64,000 nt of DNA from Cystobacter fuscus DSM 2262 (GCF_000335475.2 NZ_ANAH02000064.1:496001-560000); one strand, 5' to 3'; positions 36,079 to 44,446 are shown, counted from the stretch's first letter. Notes: generated from the sequence alone by a model not told the origin. Translations and numbers: made by a program.

Positions 36079-36119
36079 GGATGGCTCCTGATGGGAGCAC
36101 GCCCGCTCCCGTAGACACA

Positions 36120-36135
36120 TCCCTCTCTGGAGGGA
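36120..36135 (-). promoter_or_regulatory. Leader hairpin upstream of GH43
   Basis: TCCCTC and GAGGGA form a 6-bp stem with a TCTG loop 42 bases before the GH43 start. A longer dyad, CTGGAT...ATCCAG (36159-36180), lies further upstream. Either could be a regulator site; the evidence is symmetry alone. Confidence 0.25.
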
Positions 36136-36317
36136 ATTACATGGTATTCCGGGTCAAACTGGATCTCAATGATAATCCAGAGCGGACCCCTGTCCTTCAT
36201 CCACGAGTCGCCCGGCCACTCGTTGATGACGCATCTCGCCATCTCACAGGCTTCGCTCCCTCTTTTGGGTGATGTGTTTCCCGTGCTTTCGGGTGGTTTC
36301 CATCAAGGCCAGACACG

Positions 36318-36703
36318 CTACCCTGAGATGAGCGCGACGAATCCCAGCCCCTTGAACAGGAGGCGGCGCCAGCGAGGGCAGATGGGCACCCGGCGCTCGC
36401 CCGGGGCATTGGGGGTGGACGAGCGTCGCCGTGGTGGCTGGGGATGCCGTCGCTCATTCAAGAACAGCACATCCATGACGAGTTGGTTGAACCTCAGGCC
36501 ACCCCGCTCCCGCCAGGGTTTCGAGCAGAGGAAGTAGAGGGACAGAAGGTGCCGAGCAGCATCGTCTGGGCGTCGTGGAACTTCGCGTGGGGAGACCAGT
36601 GCGGGTTGAAGAGGTGCGTCTCGTTCCAGTCCGCCCCGTAGGGTCCGATGAGGGCGAGGAGCGCGACGAGGGAAATGAGCCACCTGCCAAGAGGAAGTTT
36701 CAT
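36318..36703 (-). pseudogene. Frameshifted DUF6640-like membrane protein
   Basis: The frame starting MKLPLGRWLISLVALLALIG continues GADWNETHLFNPHWSPHAKF, a membrane helix followed by a conserved-looking His/Trp-rich loop that I associate with DUF6640. After QTMLLGTF the first frame soon stops, but a second frame carries on the sense with SLYFLCSKPWRERGGLRF and QLVMDVLFLNERRHPQP. One base change near 36555 therefore breaks the gene. Later residues look less protein-like. No strong ribosome site is seen. Confidence 0.5.
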
Positions 36704-36732
36704 GGATCGAAGGAGTACGGAGGCGGGCGACG

Positions 36733-37269
36733 TCAGGGCCCCCATTCGAGTCCGACCATCAGGCGGTACTGGCGGTAGGCGAACGGGGTGCCGCGCAGCT
36801 GCGGGACGGGCACCACCATGTCCGGCTTGAACTCGAGCCAGGTGCTCGGTGCCACCCGGACGGCCGCGCTCAGGGCGCCCAGGCCCAGGTACGCCCCCAC
36901 GGAGCCCATCGGCGCGCCCACCGCGCTGAACAGCAGCAGGCTCGTCCCCAGGTGCACCGTGGTGCGCAGCTCCACGCCCTCCACCTGCGTCCAGCGGTAG
37001 ATGCCCGAGCCCACCAGGCTCAAGACCCCGGGCGCGAAGGGGCCGGAGAGCAGATCAATCCACGGGTTGAACTCCAGATCCACCCCCAGCGCGAGGTGGG
37101 CGAGCGGTGCCCAGCGGACGCCCGCGTCCGCGCTCAGGGCGGAGCGGTCGAGGGAGACGCCGGCCGCGACGTGGAGGCGGGGAGCGAACGTCTCGGGCGT
37201 CCCGGCGGGCGCGGCGGAGGGCAGGGTGGCTGCGACCAGACCGAACCAGAGCAGCAGGGGCCGTTTCAT
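36733..37269 (-). CDS. Outer-membrane beta-barrel-like protein (178 aa)
   Basis: Signal peptide at 1-22 (PLLLWFGLVAATLPSAAPA). The rest alternates: FAPRLHVAAGVSLDR, SADAGVRWAPLAHLALGVDL, VLSLVGSGIYRWTQVEGVEL, YLGLGALSAAVRVAPSTWLE and a final YRLMVGLEWGP, so an eight-stranded barrel is likely. Its ATG overlaps the stop of the upstream gene (ATGA), so it is translationally coupled to a MYXO-CTERM phospholipase/nuclease-like protein, perhaps as its surface partner. Confidence 0.7.
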   Translation of the reverse strand: MKRPLLLWFGLVAATLPSAAPAGTPETFAPRLHVAAGVSLDRSALSADAGVRWAPLAHLALGVDLEFNPWIDLLSGPFAPGVLSLVGSGIYRWTQVEGVELRTTVHLGTSLLLFSAVGAPMGSVGAYLGLGALSAAVRVAPSTWLEFKPDMVVPVPQLRGTPFAYRQYRLMVGLEWGP

Positions 37270-38315
37270 GGCCGTCCCCGGTGGCCCCCGCGGCGCTGCC
37301 GCTGGCGGAGCAGGCCGAGCCCCGCCAGGAGGGTGCCCGCGGAGAGCACGCCGGGCGCGGCGGCGCACCCTTCGGAGCGGGTGGGGCTCGTGGCGTAGCT
37401 CTCCAGCGCGCCGCACCAGTCATTGCCGATGGAGCACCCGGGCGCGACCTGGAGGTAGCCCTGGAGCACGGCGTCCGCCCGCGCCAGGCGCCCCTGACGT
37501 CCCCCGCTCCCGTCGGCCAGGGCGGCCAGCAGGTCGGCCGAGGCCTGGGTGGCCGCGGCCACTCGTGCTTGACCGGGCGCGTCCTCGTCCGTGCAGCGGT
37601 CGAAGGCCGAGATGTGCGCCCGGCCATCCCGTGCCGGGTTGTAGTCGGGGGCGAGCGCGGGGTCGACGTAGTTGAAGACGCTCCAGATCCGCCGCATGTC
37701 GGGCGAGCGGTAGATGTGGGTGAAGCTGTCCTGGAGCGCGTGAAGGGCGCGCCCGAGCCGGTAGGCGTAGCGCGGCAGCGGCACGAGCGCGCGCTGGTAC
37801 TTGAGGGCGAGCTGGACCGGCTCGGTGGCGTCCAGGTCGACGGCCTCGGCGTCCCCCAGTGCGAGCGCCACCTGCTCCAGGATGGAGTCGTGACACGCCT
37901 GGGCGGCCTGGACGTCTCCGGCCGCGAAGTCCTGGTCCGACGTCCGCAGGCAGTGCTCGGGCTGCGAGGCGGGGGCGAGGTCCACCTCCACGTGCTCGGG
38001 CAGATCCGTGGCGGCGGCACCATGGAGGTCGTTGTCCCGGACCCCGGCCAGCATCGCCACCGTCCACGCGTCGCGAGCCGTCGGCAGGTGGAAGGGCAGG
38101 TTGTCCACGAGGACCTTCTGTCCGGCCGTCGGCGCGGGCGGCAGCGCTCCGTCCGGCCAGCCCGCCCGTGCCAGCGCGGCGGCGGTGATCCGCTCGTGGC
38201 AGCCCTCCGTCACCGGCGTCTCGATGGTGTACGCGCGGGCCGCGGTCGTACCGAGAATGAGGGCGGCCAGCAGCGTCGAAGCAGCCAGCGGAAGGTAGCG
38301 GCGGAGGGAGGGCAC
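37266..38315 (-). CDS. Zinc phospholipase C / S1-P1 nuclease-like exported protein
   Basis: 349 aa from a GTG start that gives a signal peptide (RRYLPLAASTLLAALILGTT, cut near ARA-YT). Zinc-ligand-type residues appear as TPVTEGCHERITAAAL, then ALHALQDSFTHIYRSPDM, the H-x-x-x-D-x-x-x-H core of zinc-dependent phospholipase C and S1/P1 nucleases. The tail SEGCAAAPG, hydrophobic stretch and RQRQRR resembles a MYXO-CTERM anchor with one Cys. The open frame goes on upstream to 38780 but without protein character. The start lacks a clear ribosome site, so a few codons are uncertain. Which bond it cleaves cannot be told. Confidence 0.7.
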   Translation of the reverse strand: MPSLRRYLPLAASTLLAALILGTTAARAYTIETPVTEGCHERITAAALARAGWPDGALPPAPTAGQKVLVDNLPFHLPTARDAWTVAMLAGVRDNDLHGAAATDLPEHVEVDLAPASQPEHCLRTSDQDFAAGDVQAAQACHDSILEQVALALGDAEAVDLDATEPVQLALKYQRALVPLPRYAYRLGRALHALQDSFTHIYRSPDMRRIWSVFNYVDPALAPDYNPARDGRAHISAFDRCTDEDAPGQARVAAATQASADLLAALADGSGGRQGRLARADAVLQGYLQVAPGCSIGNDWCGALESYATSPTRSEGCAAAPGVLSAGTLLAGLGLLRQRQRRGGHRGRP

Positions 38316-38748
38316 GTGTGGAAGCCGACGAGGCCAGACTGTACCACCGGGCGGGGATTGGGAGGAATTGGCCCCGGGCGCGAGCGGCTGTTCGCGGAGC
38401 AGGCCGCGCACCGGGCGGACAAGGCCCGGCGGGCAACCTTGATTGGAGGCGGCGGGAAGCGAACCCGTGAACAAGGCGATGGAAAACCCTAAGCAGGACG
38501 CGCTGTTACCCGCTATCGCCTTGATTCTCCTCGGATTCGTCATCCCGCCCCGTCCCGCCCCGTTCCCTCGCGTTCCACCCCTTTCCCCGCTGGCGGGGCA
38601 CACTGGGGGCACATGCGCCCCACCTCCCCACCTGCATCCCTCCCCACGCCGGGCGGTGTGCGACTGGCGGGGCCCTCTGAACGTGCAGCTCGCTCCCCAG
38701 CTACCGGGGACCTGTGCCGGAGCTGCTGCGGCAGGGGGCATCGGCTTA
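38316..38748. other. Gene-free flank with tRNA/tmRNA-like remnant
   Basis: 430 bases between the zinc-enzyme gene and the left end of the IS. No gene is convincing. It holds one T-arm-like block (38444-38468) and then C/G-rich sequence of no clear sense. The stretch looks like decayed island junction. Confidence 0.4.
38444..38468 (-). other. tmRNA/tRNA 3'-end-like block (possible att scar)
   Basis: On the minus strand, CACGGGTTCGCTTCCCG then CCGCCTCCA reads as a T arm plus the 3' half of an acceptor stem, as at the end of tmRNA (known ends such as GCGGGTTCAACTCCCGCC). There is no partner 5' acceptor (GGAGGCG) nearby, one T-stem pair is A-C and the conserved loop A is C, so it is not a working gene. 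It fits an attachment-site remnant of an element that used tmRNA. Confidence 0.35.
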
Positions 38749-38766
38749 GTTCGAGTTTCGCACTTT
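38749..38766 (+). repeat. IS left terminal inverted repeat
   Basis: GTTCGAGTTTCGCACTTT, identical to the complement of the right end. It lies ten bases beyond the transposase stop. Confidence 0.85.
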
Positions 38767-38776
38767 CTGGAGAGGA

Positions 38777-40090
38777 TCAAGCCGCCGCTTGGGAGGAGCC
38801 CAGGAGGAGTAGGAGCGGTTTTTGTTGACCCTGCTCATCGCGCGGGGTCGTAGAAAATGCCGAGCGCAAACAGGCGTAGCGCAAGGTGGTGAGCATGTCG
38901 GCGAAGGAAGGGCGCACCTTGTGGCGGTACCAGGGGCGGAAGGGAGGCTCGTAGTGGGTGTGCCCTTCTCTGGCGAACCACAGCACGGTCAGGCTGTAGA
39001 GCAGCATGGCCATAGGAGCGGTTCTCCGCACCGCCAAGCGACTCCAACCCTGCGGCTCCTCGAAACCCAGGTGGCTCTTGCTTCCTTGGAAGGCTTCCTC
39101 AATGGACCCTCGTCCGGCGTACCCCTGCAACACCTCCTCCGCCGTCTGTGTGGAGACGGTGGAGTAGAAAGCTTGCACGGGACGATTTCCCGTCAGGGGC
39201 TCGACGACGACGACCTTGAGCAGACGGTTGGGAACGCTGTACCAATACACCAGCCCCTCGACGACACGCACCTTGTCTTGACGTCCATACAGTCGCAGCG
39301 TCAGGTGCCGCGCCTTCTGCTTCTCCAACATTTGTTCCGGGTTGGGCAAGCGAGGCCCACGCCGGCGAGGCCGACCCCGAGTCGTCGTCCGGCGCTCGGG
39401 GACAGGGGCGTGCAACCGGGCATCCACTGGCATTCGGCTGGTGAGGTCAAACCGGTCAGGTAGATGGGCCAGAACGCTCTGTCCGCCGTAGGCCGAGTCG
39501 GCATACACGTGAAAGCGTCGCTCGGGCACTCCCTTGCTCATGCACTTGAGCATTTCGACAGCCAGCTGGGGCCGCGTGCGATAAGTCAGGCGCCAGCGCG
39601 CTGCGGATTTGCGATTGAGATAAAGGCGGAAGAGGAGCGGCAGGCTGAAATAGCGGCCTGGAATACAAGGCAGTTGCACGCGCACGGCCAGCACGACCCA
39701 CGAGTGCCCCCAGCTGAGGACAGCGCACTGGCGACTGCTGGCTAACGGGTCATGGTGCATGCCCGTGCCAAACATCTTCACGCCCCGCTTGCGCGCCAGG
39801 GTATCGTCCAGAGTGAGGGGCACTGCGCCCGGTTCAAGCAAGGGCCTGGCCAGGGCGAAGAGCGCCAGGCCCAATGCATCCAGGCTCCAGCGTGCGGTGG
39901 CGAAAACCCGGTAATAGGCCGAGTGGTGCTTGTCGCCCACGGCTCCAGCGGCCACCAGGACCCCCGTCAGAGTGCGGCGTCCAGCGAACAGCCAGCCTTT
40001 GACCACCGTCACCCACGAGGCCCGCGTGGGCGCGTTCATGGTGGCGCCCAGCGCCAGGAGCAATTGGAGGAAGGAATCCGGCAAGAACAT
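38777..40090 (-). CDS. DDE transposase
   Basis: 437 aa, intact, typical of the DDE_5 (IS701-type) fold. The likely catalytic residues are the first Asp in VPLTLDDTLARKRGVKMFG, the second in FHVYADSAYGGQSVL, and the Glu in GYAGRGSIEEAFQGSKSHLG. The N-terminus has the usual WVTVVKGWLFAGRRTLTGVL and HHSAYYRVFATARWS blocks. The product cuts and pastes the element using the inverted repeats. No frameshift or internal stop. Confidence 0.93.
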   Translation of the reverse strand: MFLPDSFLQLLLALGATMNAPTRASWVTVVKGWLFAGRRTLTGVLVAAGAVGDKHHSAYYRVFATARWSLDALGLALFALARPLLEPGAVPLTLDDTLARKRGVKMFGTGMHHDPLASSRQCAVLSWGHSWVVLAVRVQLPCIPGRYFSLPLLFRLYLNRKSAARWRLTYRTRPQLAVEMLKCMSKGVPERRFHVYADSAYGGQSVLAHLPDRFDLTSRMPVDARLHAPVPERRTTTRGRPRRRGPRLPNPEQMLEKQKARHLTLRLYGRQDKVRVVEGLVYWYSVPNRLLKVVVVEPLTGNRPVQAFYSTVSTQTAEEVLQGYAGRGSIEEAFQGSKSHLGFEEPQGWSRLAVRRTAPMAMLLYSLTVLWFAREGHTHYEPPFRPWYRHKVRPSFADMLTTLRYACLRSAFSTTPRDEQGQQKPLLLLLGSSQAAA

Positions 40091-40279
40091 GGTGTCCCCT
40101 TGGCGAGAGGGGACAGCCAGCTCGACTCGACGCTCCCCACCTCCGCCGTCAGCTTGCAGAGGATGACTTCTAACGTCCTGTGGCGCCTCTCGCCCCTACT
40201 GCTCGCCCTCCTGCCGCCAGCTCGCATGAGGAGCAGCCCACTCTTCAGCCCCTTCTTCTCTTCCTCTCTCAGCGCATCA

Positions 40280-40297
40280 AAAGTGCGAAACTCGAAC
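40280..40297 (-). repeat. IS right terminal inverted repeat
   Basis: AAAGTGCGAAACTCGAAC, complement of the left end. About 190 bases separate it from the transposase start, leaving room for the promoter. Confidence 0.85.
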
Positions 40298-40603
40298 TTA
40301 ACGGCTGTGAGGGCGCAACCGGAGCGATGTCGGGGCCGCCAGTTTAGGCGCGAGCGGACTAGATGCCCCGTATCCCCCGGCTACGGGCAAGTGGTCGCCT
40401 GTCCCGGCACTGTCCGTTAGAGCGCGCCCGGCTGGCACCGTTACCGCCCTGGGAGCCCTCTACAAGCCCGAGCTGCGGCTGCGGCACCCTGGCCCCCTGC
40501 CGTGCCCCCGGCGCGCTCGTTCGTAGCTGTCGGGGCGCGCTGTCATGCTCCGACTGGCCCCACCAGGACCCGCTAGGTCCTAGCTCCAATGGAGGACCCG
40601 GCC
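40298..40603. other. Region between IS and toxin gene
   Basis: About 300 bases. No protein-coding sense on either strand. A small dyad AGGACC-CGCTA-GGTCCT (40565-40581) lies just before the toxin's ribosome site and could be a control element. The rest probably holds the toxin promoter. Confidence 0.35.
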
Positions 40604-41578
40604 ATGCGTCTCCGAGCGTGCATCGCACTTCTGCTCTCTGTCTCCGCCTGCGCTACGTCAGCGCCGAGCCCGGAAGAGCCCGTGGACTGGGGCCCGAGGT
40701 ATGCCAACCTCCAGCGAGCGGCAACGCTGCCTTGGACGGACGGGGGGCGGTGCGCCGTCCGCGAAGCTTCCGAGCCCTGGCCCGTGCTGGCGGAGCGGTG
40801 CTATCAGGCCCTCGACCATGACCGGATCGAGTTTCACGACATCACGGGAAGATGCGCGATTGCCTCTGCGGGGGCCGCTGCAATGGGGCTCGGAGTCTGC
40901 GTGCTGGCCGCACCGGAGATCATCGTGGGCGCGGTAGTTGTGGCGGGCGTGGTGGTGGTGGGCTTCGCGATCTCAGAGGCGCTGGAGGCTTACGAGAAGA
41001 GGGGCCGTCCCCAGGTTCGGCCGCCGCCTACGCTGCCGGTCCCGGAGACGCGGCCTGTGCCGGAAGCGCAGCCCGTGCCTGAAACGCGCCCCGTGCCAGA
41101 AACAAAGCCCGCTCCGCAGAAACCCTCGCCGAAAAAAAAGCCCAAGCCGGAGCCAAAGGGGCCGGATTTTTTCCCGCCTCTGGAGCCACCCGAGACTTCG
41201 GAGCGAGATCGCCGCAGGTGCGAGCCCATCCCAGTGCCGTACCATCTTGGCGGTAATAACCTACACAACAAGTGCGCCGACAGAATTCCGAACAACAGTT
41301 TCCCCGGCGGGGATGTGTTCGTGAATGGGAAGAACTTCGACGCGCTACAACTGGTCACGCGCACGCTCTGGGAGGTAAAAACTGATGATTTCGATATACA
41401 CTCACCACATTCCCAGAGGTTTTTTGCCCGGATCAAATTGCCTGAAATACAAAGCGAGAAACGGCTCGCAGAACTCTGCGGTTATAACTTTGTCGTTGGC
41501 GTGAAAAGCGCCGCGCATAAAGCCGCTCTTGAGAAATTAGATCCAAACCTCAACATTGAAATCATGGACTGGTGCTGA
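40604..41578 (+). CDS. DUF6310-type lipoprotein polymorphic toxin
   Basis: 324 aa. Lipobox LLSVSAC at the N-terminus, then a conserved-looking block (GPRYANLQRAATLPWTDGGR, CYQALDHDRIEF) that I associate with DUF6310. Two hydrophobic segments (about 88-128) come before a Pro-Glu-Lys repeat (VPETRPVPEAQPVPETRPVP) and a C-terminal domain of some 115 residues with GGNNLHNKCADRIPNNSFPG, LVTRTLWEVKTDDFD and CGYNFVVGVKSAAHKAAL. The E-V-K core resembles a PD-(D/E)xK nuclease. The 3' part is less GC-rich. One base separates it from its partner gene. A lipoprotein toxin passed by outer membrane exchange is my inference. Start follows GGAGG. Confidence 0.75.
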   Translation: MRLRACIALLLSVSACATSAPSPEEPVDWGPRYANLQRAATLPWTDGGRCAVREASEPWPVLAERCYQALDHDRIEFHDITGRCAIASAGAAAMGLGVCVLAAPEIIVGAVVVAGVVVVGFAISEALEAYEKRGRPQVRPPPTLPVPETRPVPEAQPVPETRPVPETKPAPQKPSPKKKPKPEPKGPDFFPPLEPPETSERDRRRCEPIPVPYHLGGNNLHNKCADRIPNNSFPGGDVFVNGKNFDALQLVTRTLWEVKTDDFDIHSPHSQRFFARIKLPEIQSEKRLAELCGYNFVVGVKSAAHKAALEKLDPNLNIEIMDWC

Positions 41579-41579
41579 T

Positions 41580-42338
41580 ATGGAGGTTTTCTCGGATGAA
41601 CTTGGCATCATCGTTTATGCACCTGCTCTCGTGGGCGAAGATAGGCGGACTCTCGCTATCATTCATGGAATGGAGGGCGCACTTCCCGGCTTGCGGCTGG
41701 GTTGGACGCTCTCTGAGAAAGAGGAGTTCATTGCACTGCCTCATCGCGATGAGTGGGTCACTGCAAACAAGATAGACGGCGGGTTTCCGTTCCTTTGCAA
41801 CGATGACAAAAACCGCCCGGTGACGCTTACGGGGTGGGAGAACCCGAACGGGCTTGCCGCAAGGAGCCCGCCGCACTTTGAAATCCATGGATCGCTACAC
41901 CTGGACGAAGCCGGCATTGCAGCGGCGACGAATGTGCTAGCGGCCATCGGGGAAGGTGCTTGTGCTTTCTGGGGGCACGCAACGCCGTCCAACGCGGCTG
42001 TTGAGATTTCGCGGCAGACCAGAGATCCGGTTCGTAAGCCGGGAATCCCGCCACGGGGGCTACCAGTGCTCAAGCTCGCAGAGCACATGCGCTCGCCTGA
42101 GATTCCGCATCGCCTCGGATGGCTGAACTACTGGTCGGCTGCTGCCGCACGGGCCATCGGCTTCCCGGAACCCGCCCTCGACGCGGAGCTGCTGTCACGC
42201 GCACGGCGTACTGCGACGGGCGGGTGGGTTGTCAGGCTCACCGATGCGCCGCTCGACCTGGACAACCCCGCTCACCTGGACGCGCTCAAACGGGCCTACG
42301 AGCGCTTCCCGGAGATTGGCGGACGCTCCACGCCTTGA
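41580..42338 (+). CDS. DUF5953-family protein, likely immunity to adjacent toxin
   Basis: 252 aa, soluble, no signal. I associate its pattern with DUF5953: LGIIVYAPALVGEDRRTLAI, HGMEGALPGLRLGWTLSE, GACAFWGHATPSNAAVEIS and IPHRLGWLNYWSAAAARAIG. Such genes often stand next to toxin-like lipoproteins in myxobacteria, and here it begins one base after the DUF6310 stop with no own ribosome site, so it depends on translation of the toxin gene. This points to an immunity role. It could instead be an independent effector; no catalytic motif is evident. Confidence 0.75.
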   Translation: MEVFSDELGIIVYAPALVGEDRRTLAIIHGMEGALPGLRLGWTLSEKEEFIALPHRDEWVTANKIDGGFPFLCNDDKNRPVTLTGWENPNGLAARSPPHFEIHGSLHLDEAGIAAATNVLAAIGEGACAFWGHATPSNAAVEISRQTRDPVRKPGIPPRGLPVLKLAEHMRSPEIPHRLGWLNYWSAAAARAIGFPEPALDAELLSRARRTATGGWVVRLTDAPLDLDNPAHLDALKRAYERFPEIGGRSTP

Positions 42339-42366
42339 GACTCGGCACGGCTCGCGCTGGCCATAC

Positions 42367-42459
42367 TCAGGGCCCCTTCGCTTTGCCCTCGGGGAACTCG
42401 ACGTCCCCAAGGGTGAAGGTGCGCGGCCCCTGTGCTTCCCATAGCTCGAGGGTGCAAGG
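42367..42459 (-). pseudogene. C-terminal remnant of a DUF2381-like protein
   Basis: A minus-strand frame reads PCTLELWEAQGPRTFTLGDV then EFPEGKAKGP and a stop. This matches the end I remember for myxobacterial DUF2381 (TIGR02268) exported proteins, which close with TLKLWE...RTVTL...VTFP. Upstream residues lose sense, so only about 30 codons remain. Confidence 0.4.
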
Positions 42460-42541
42460 GGCAGCCGAGCTGCGCGCGCGCCCCCTCGATGTCCTGTTGT
42501 TCGTCACGCGCCGCATCTTGGAGCGGATGAGCGGCAGGGGC

Positions 42542-44446
42542 TCAGTAGCTGCCCTTGAGCGAGACGCTCGCGTACGTGCTGTAGGCGCGCAGCATCACGT
42601 AGATGCGGGTGGCCGTGGTCCTCGCCGCGATGGAGCACGTCTCGGCGTTGCCCGTTTTGTACGGACGGCAGTCATACGAGGACGTGGTCGGAGTGGAGCC
42701 CGCCTTCACATACAGGTCCACGTCACCCGTGCCGCCGCTGAGGGCGAAGGTCGAAGCCACGCCGGCCGGGACGTCCAGGTAGTAGAAGGTCTCGGAGCCC
42801 GTGGCGCCCGACAGGCCCGTCTTCGCCACGCCGTTGGTCAGCGGGCTGGCCGGCGGGGGAGGCACCACCGCGCCCACGCCCACCGCGGACCAGGCCGCCG
42901 TCACCGCCGCCACCTCGGCTGTACCGGTGCCGTGGAGCATCGTCGCGGCCTGCTCGGTGTAGATCTTCGCCTGGGCGAAGGTGGTGGACGGCGTGAAGAT
43001 GTCCCGGTTGGCCTTGTAGAAGATGGCGCCCGCCTTCTGCACTCCAATGCCCGGTACGACGGTGGTCGACTTGCCGCGCGGGTGTGTGCCGCCCGTGGAC
43101 AGCAGCTTGAACGCCAGGTTGGCGATGCCCGAGCTGTAGTGCACGTCGTTGCTGCCGGCGCTGCTCGTCCAGAAGTCGAGCGAGGCTCCGTCCAGCGCCG
43201 GGTCGTACATGTAGCGGAGCGCGTCACCCGCGGTGGCGGGCGTCCAGACGTCCTCGCCCAGCTTCCACACGTCCAGGTCCGTGGACCAGTTGCGCGTCCA
43301 GCTCTCGCAATAGGCGGCGAAGATGTCGCTCACGCCCTCATTGAGGCCCCCGGATTCGCCCGCGTAGACGAGGCCGGAATCGGTCTCCGTCACCCCGTGG
43401 GTGAGCTCGTGGACGATGACATCCAGATCGTTGCACACCGGACCACTGTTGACGCCATCTCCGTCACCGCAGACGAGCTGGGTGCCATCCCAGTAGGCAT
43501 TCACGTAGTTGTGGCTGTAGTGGACGGTGACGCGTATCTGCACACCCGTGCCGTTGATCCCATCGCGCCCGAAGTTGTCATAAAAGCACTTGTAGAAGAT
43601 GCCAATGTTTTCATAGACCTTGTCCACGGCGGAGTCACCGGTGGCCGCCTGGCCCTCGCTGCGTTTGAGGGTGCCGGGCAGCGAGGTGCCGTTGTTGGCC
43701 GAGTACACGGAGCGGTTGAGCGCGTCGTGGATGTCCGAGGTGCGCTCCACGACGGAGCCGTCGAGGGCATTGACGAAGACGTGATCCTTCACGGGCTTGC
43801 CCTCGTGCCTGCCCATCACGAGGGTCTCGAAGGCCAGCTTCAACCGCCCATCCGCACGGGAACGCACGTAGACGAGCCGCGGCGTCTCCGTGGAGACTCC
43901 TCCGGGAGTGCTCTCGAGCGCCACGACACGCGCGGCCTCGGAGGAGATCCGGGCGCGGGAGGTGAGCGGCTCGCCATCGCGGGCCGAGCCATTGGCGGCG
44001 TAGATGCGGCCCTCGTCATCCACGTGGACGACCAGTTCGTGGCCCACGACCGGCAGCCCGTTCTTCGTCTGGGCATAGCGGAGATGGGTATGGCCCTGCT
44101 CGTCCACGGAGAGCTGGCGCACGACGAGGTCCGCGGCATTCAGGCGGAACATGGGCGAGATGCCGGCCAGGGCCGAGTTGACGAGCGCGTGGGCGTCCCG
44201 GGCCACGAGCCCCCGAGGCGACAGCGCGGTCGAGCCGAAGTTGCCGCGAACCATGTACGGAACGCCGTTCTCGTGCGTGCCGAGCACCTGTGTCGAGGGG
44301 AAGGCCGCGAGGGCCGCCTGGATGTCTTGGGTGGAGCCGAGGTCGGTGGCGTCGACCTTCGCCTCACCGGCTGAAGGGTCCAACGGTTCCGTGCCACAGG
44401 CCGTGAGCGCGAACGTGACACAAGCTGCGAGCATTCGGGTACGCAT
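42542..44446 (-). CDS. M4-family zinc metalloprotease (thermolysin/vibriolysin type)
   Basis: 634 aa preproprotein. N-terminal lipobox-like signal (ARMLAACVTFALTAC type), FTP/PepSY propeptide (about 35-200), then the mature enzyme with HELTHGVTETDSGLVY (HELTH 346-350) and the third zinc ligand Glu in GLNEGVSDIFAAY; the catalytic His is in NDVHYSSGIANLAF. After VPPPPASP the end is a PPC domain (about 530-634), GSETFYYLDVPAGV and TGDVDLYVKAGSTP. Secreted protein degradation for predation is the expected role. Start chosen at the ATG nine bases after GGGGAGG. Confidence 0.95.
   Translation of the reverse strand: MRTRMLAACVTFALTACGTEPLDPSAGEAKVDATDLGSTQDIQAALAAFPSTQVLGTHENGVPYMVRGNFGSTALSPRGLVARDAHALVNSALAGISPMFRLNAADLVVRQLSVDEQGHTHLRYAQTKNGLPVVGHELVVHVDDEGRIYAANGSARDGEPLTSRARISSEAARVVALESTPGGVSTETPRLVYVRSRADGRLKLAFETLVMGRHEGKPVKDHVFVNALDGSVVERTSDIHDALNRSVYSANNGTSLPGTLKRSEGQAATGDSAVDKVYENIGIFYKCFYDNFGRDGINGTGVQIRVTVHYSHNYVNAYWDGTQLVCGDGDGVNSGPVCNDLDVIVHELTHGVTETDSGLVYAGESGGLNEGVSDIFAAYCESWTRNWSTDLDVWKLGEDVWTPATAGDALRYMYDPALDGASLDFWTSSAGSNDVHYSSGIANLAFKLLSTGGTHPRGKSTTVVPGIGVQKAGAIFYKANRDIFTPSTTFAQAKIYTEQAATMLHGTGTAEVAAVTAAWSAVGVGAVVPPPPASPLTNGVAKTGLSGATGSETFYYLDVPAGVASTFALSGGTGDVDLYVKAGSTPTTSSYDCRPYKTGNAETCSIAARTTATRIYVMLRAYSTYASVSLKGSY

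Larger units (their letters stand above)
38749..40297 (-). mobile_element. Complete insertion sequence, IS701/DDE_5-like
   Basis: 1549 bases bounded by perfect 18-bp inverted repeats GTTCGAGTTTCGCACTTT and its complement. TTA flanks it on both sides (38746-38748, 40298-40300), a possible target duplication; IS701 elements use four-base YTAR-type sites, so one base may have changed. It carries one intact transposase gene. The closeness of both ends suggests recent insertion and possible activity. Confidence 0.85.
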
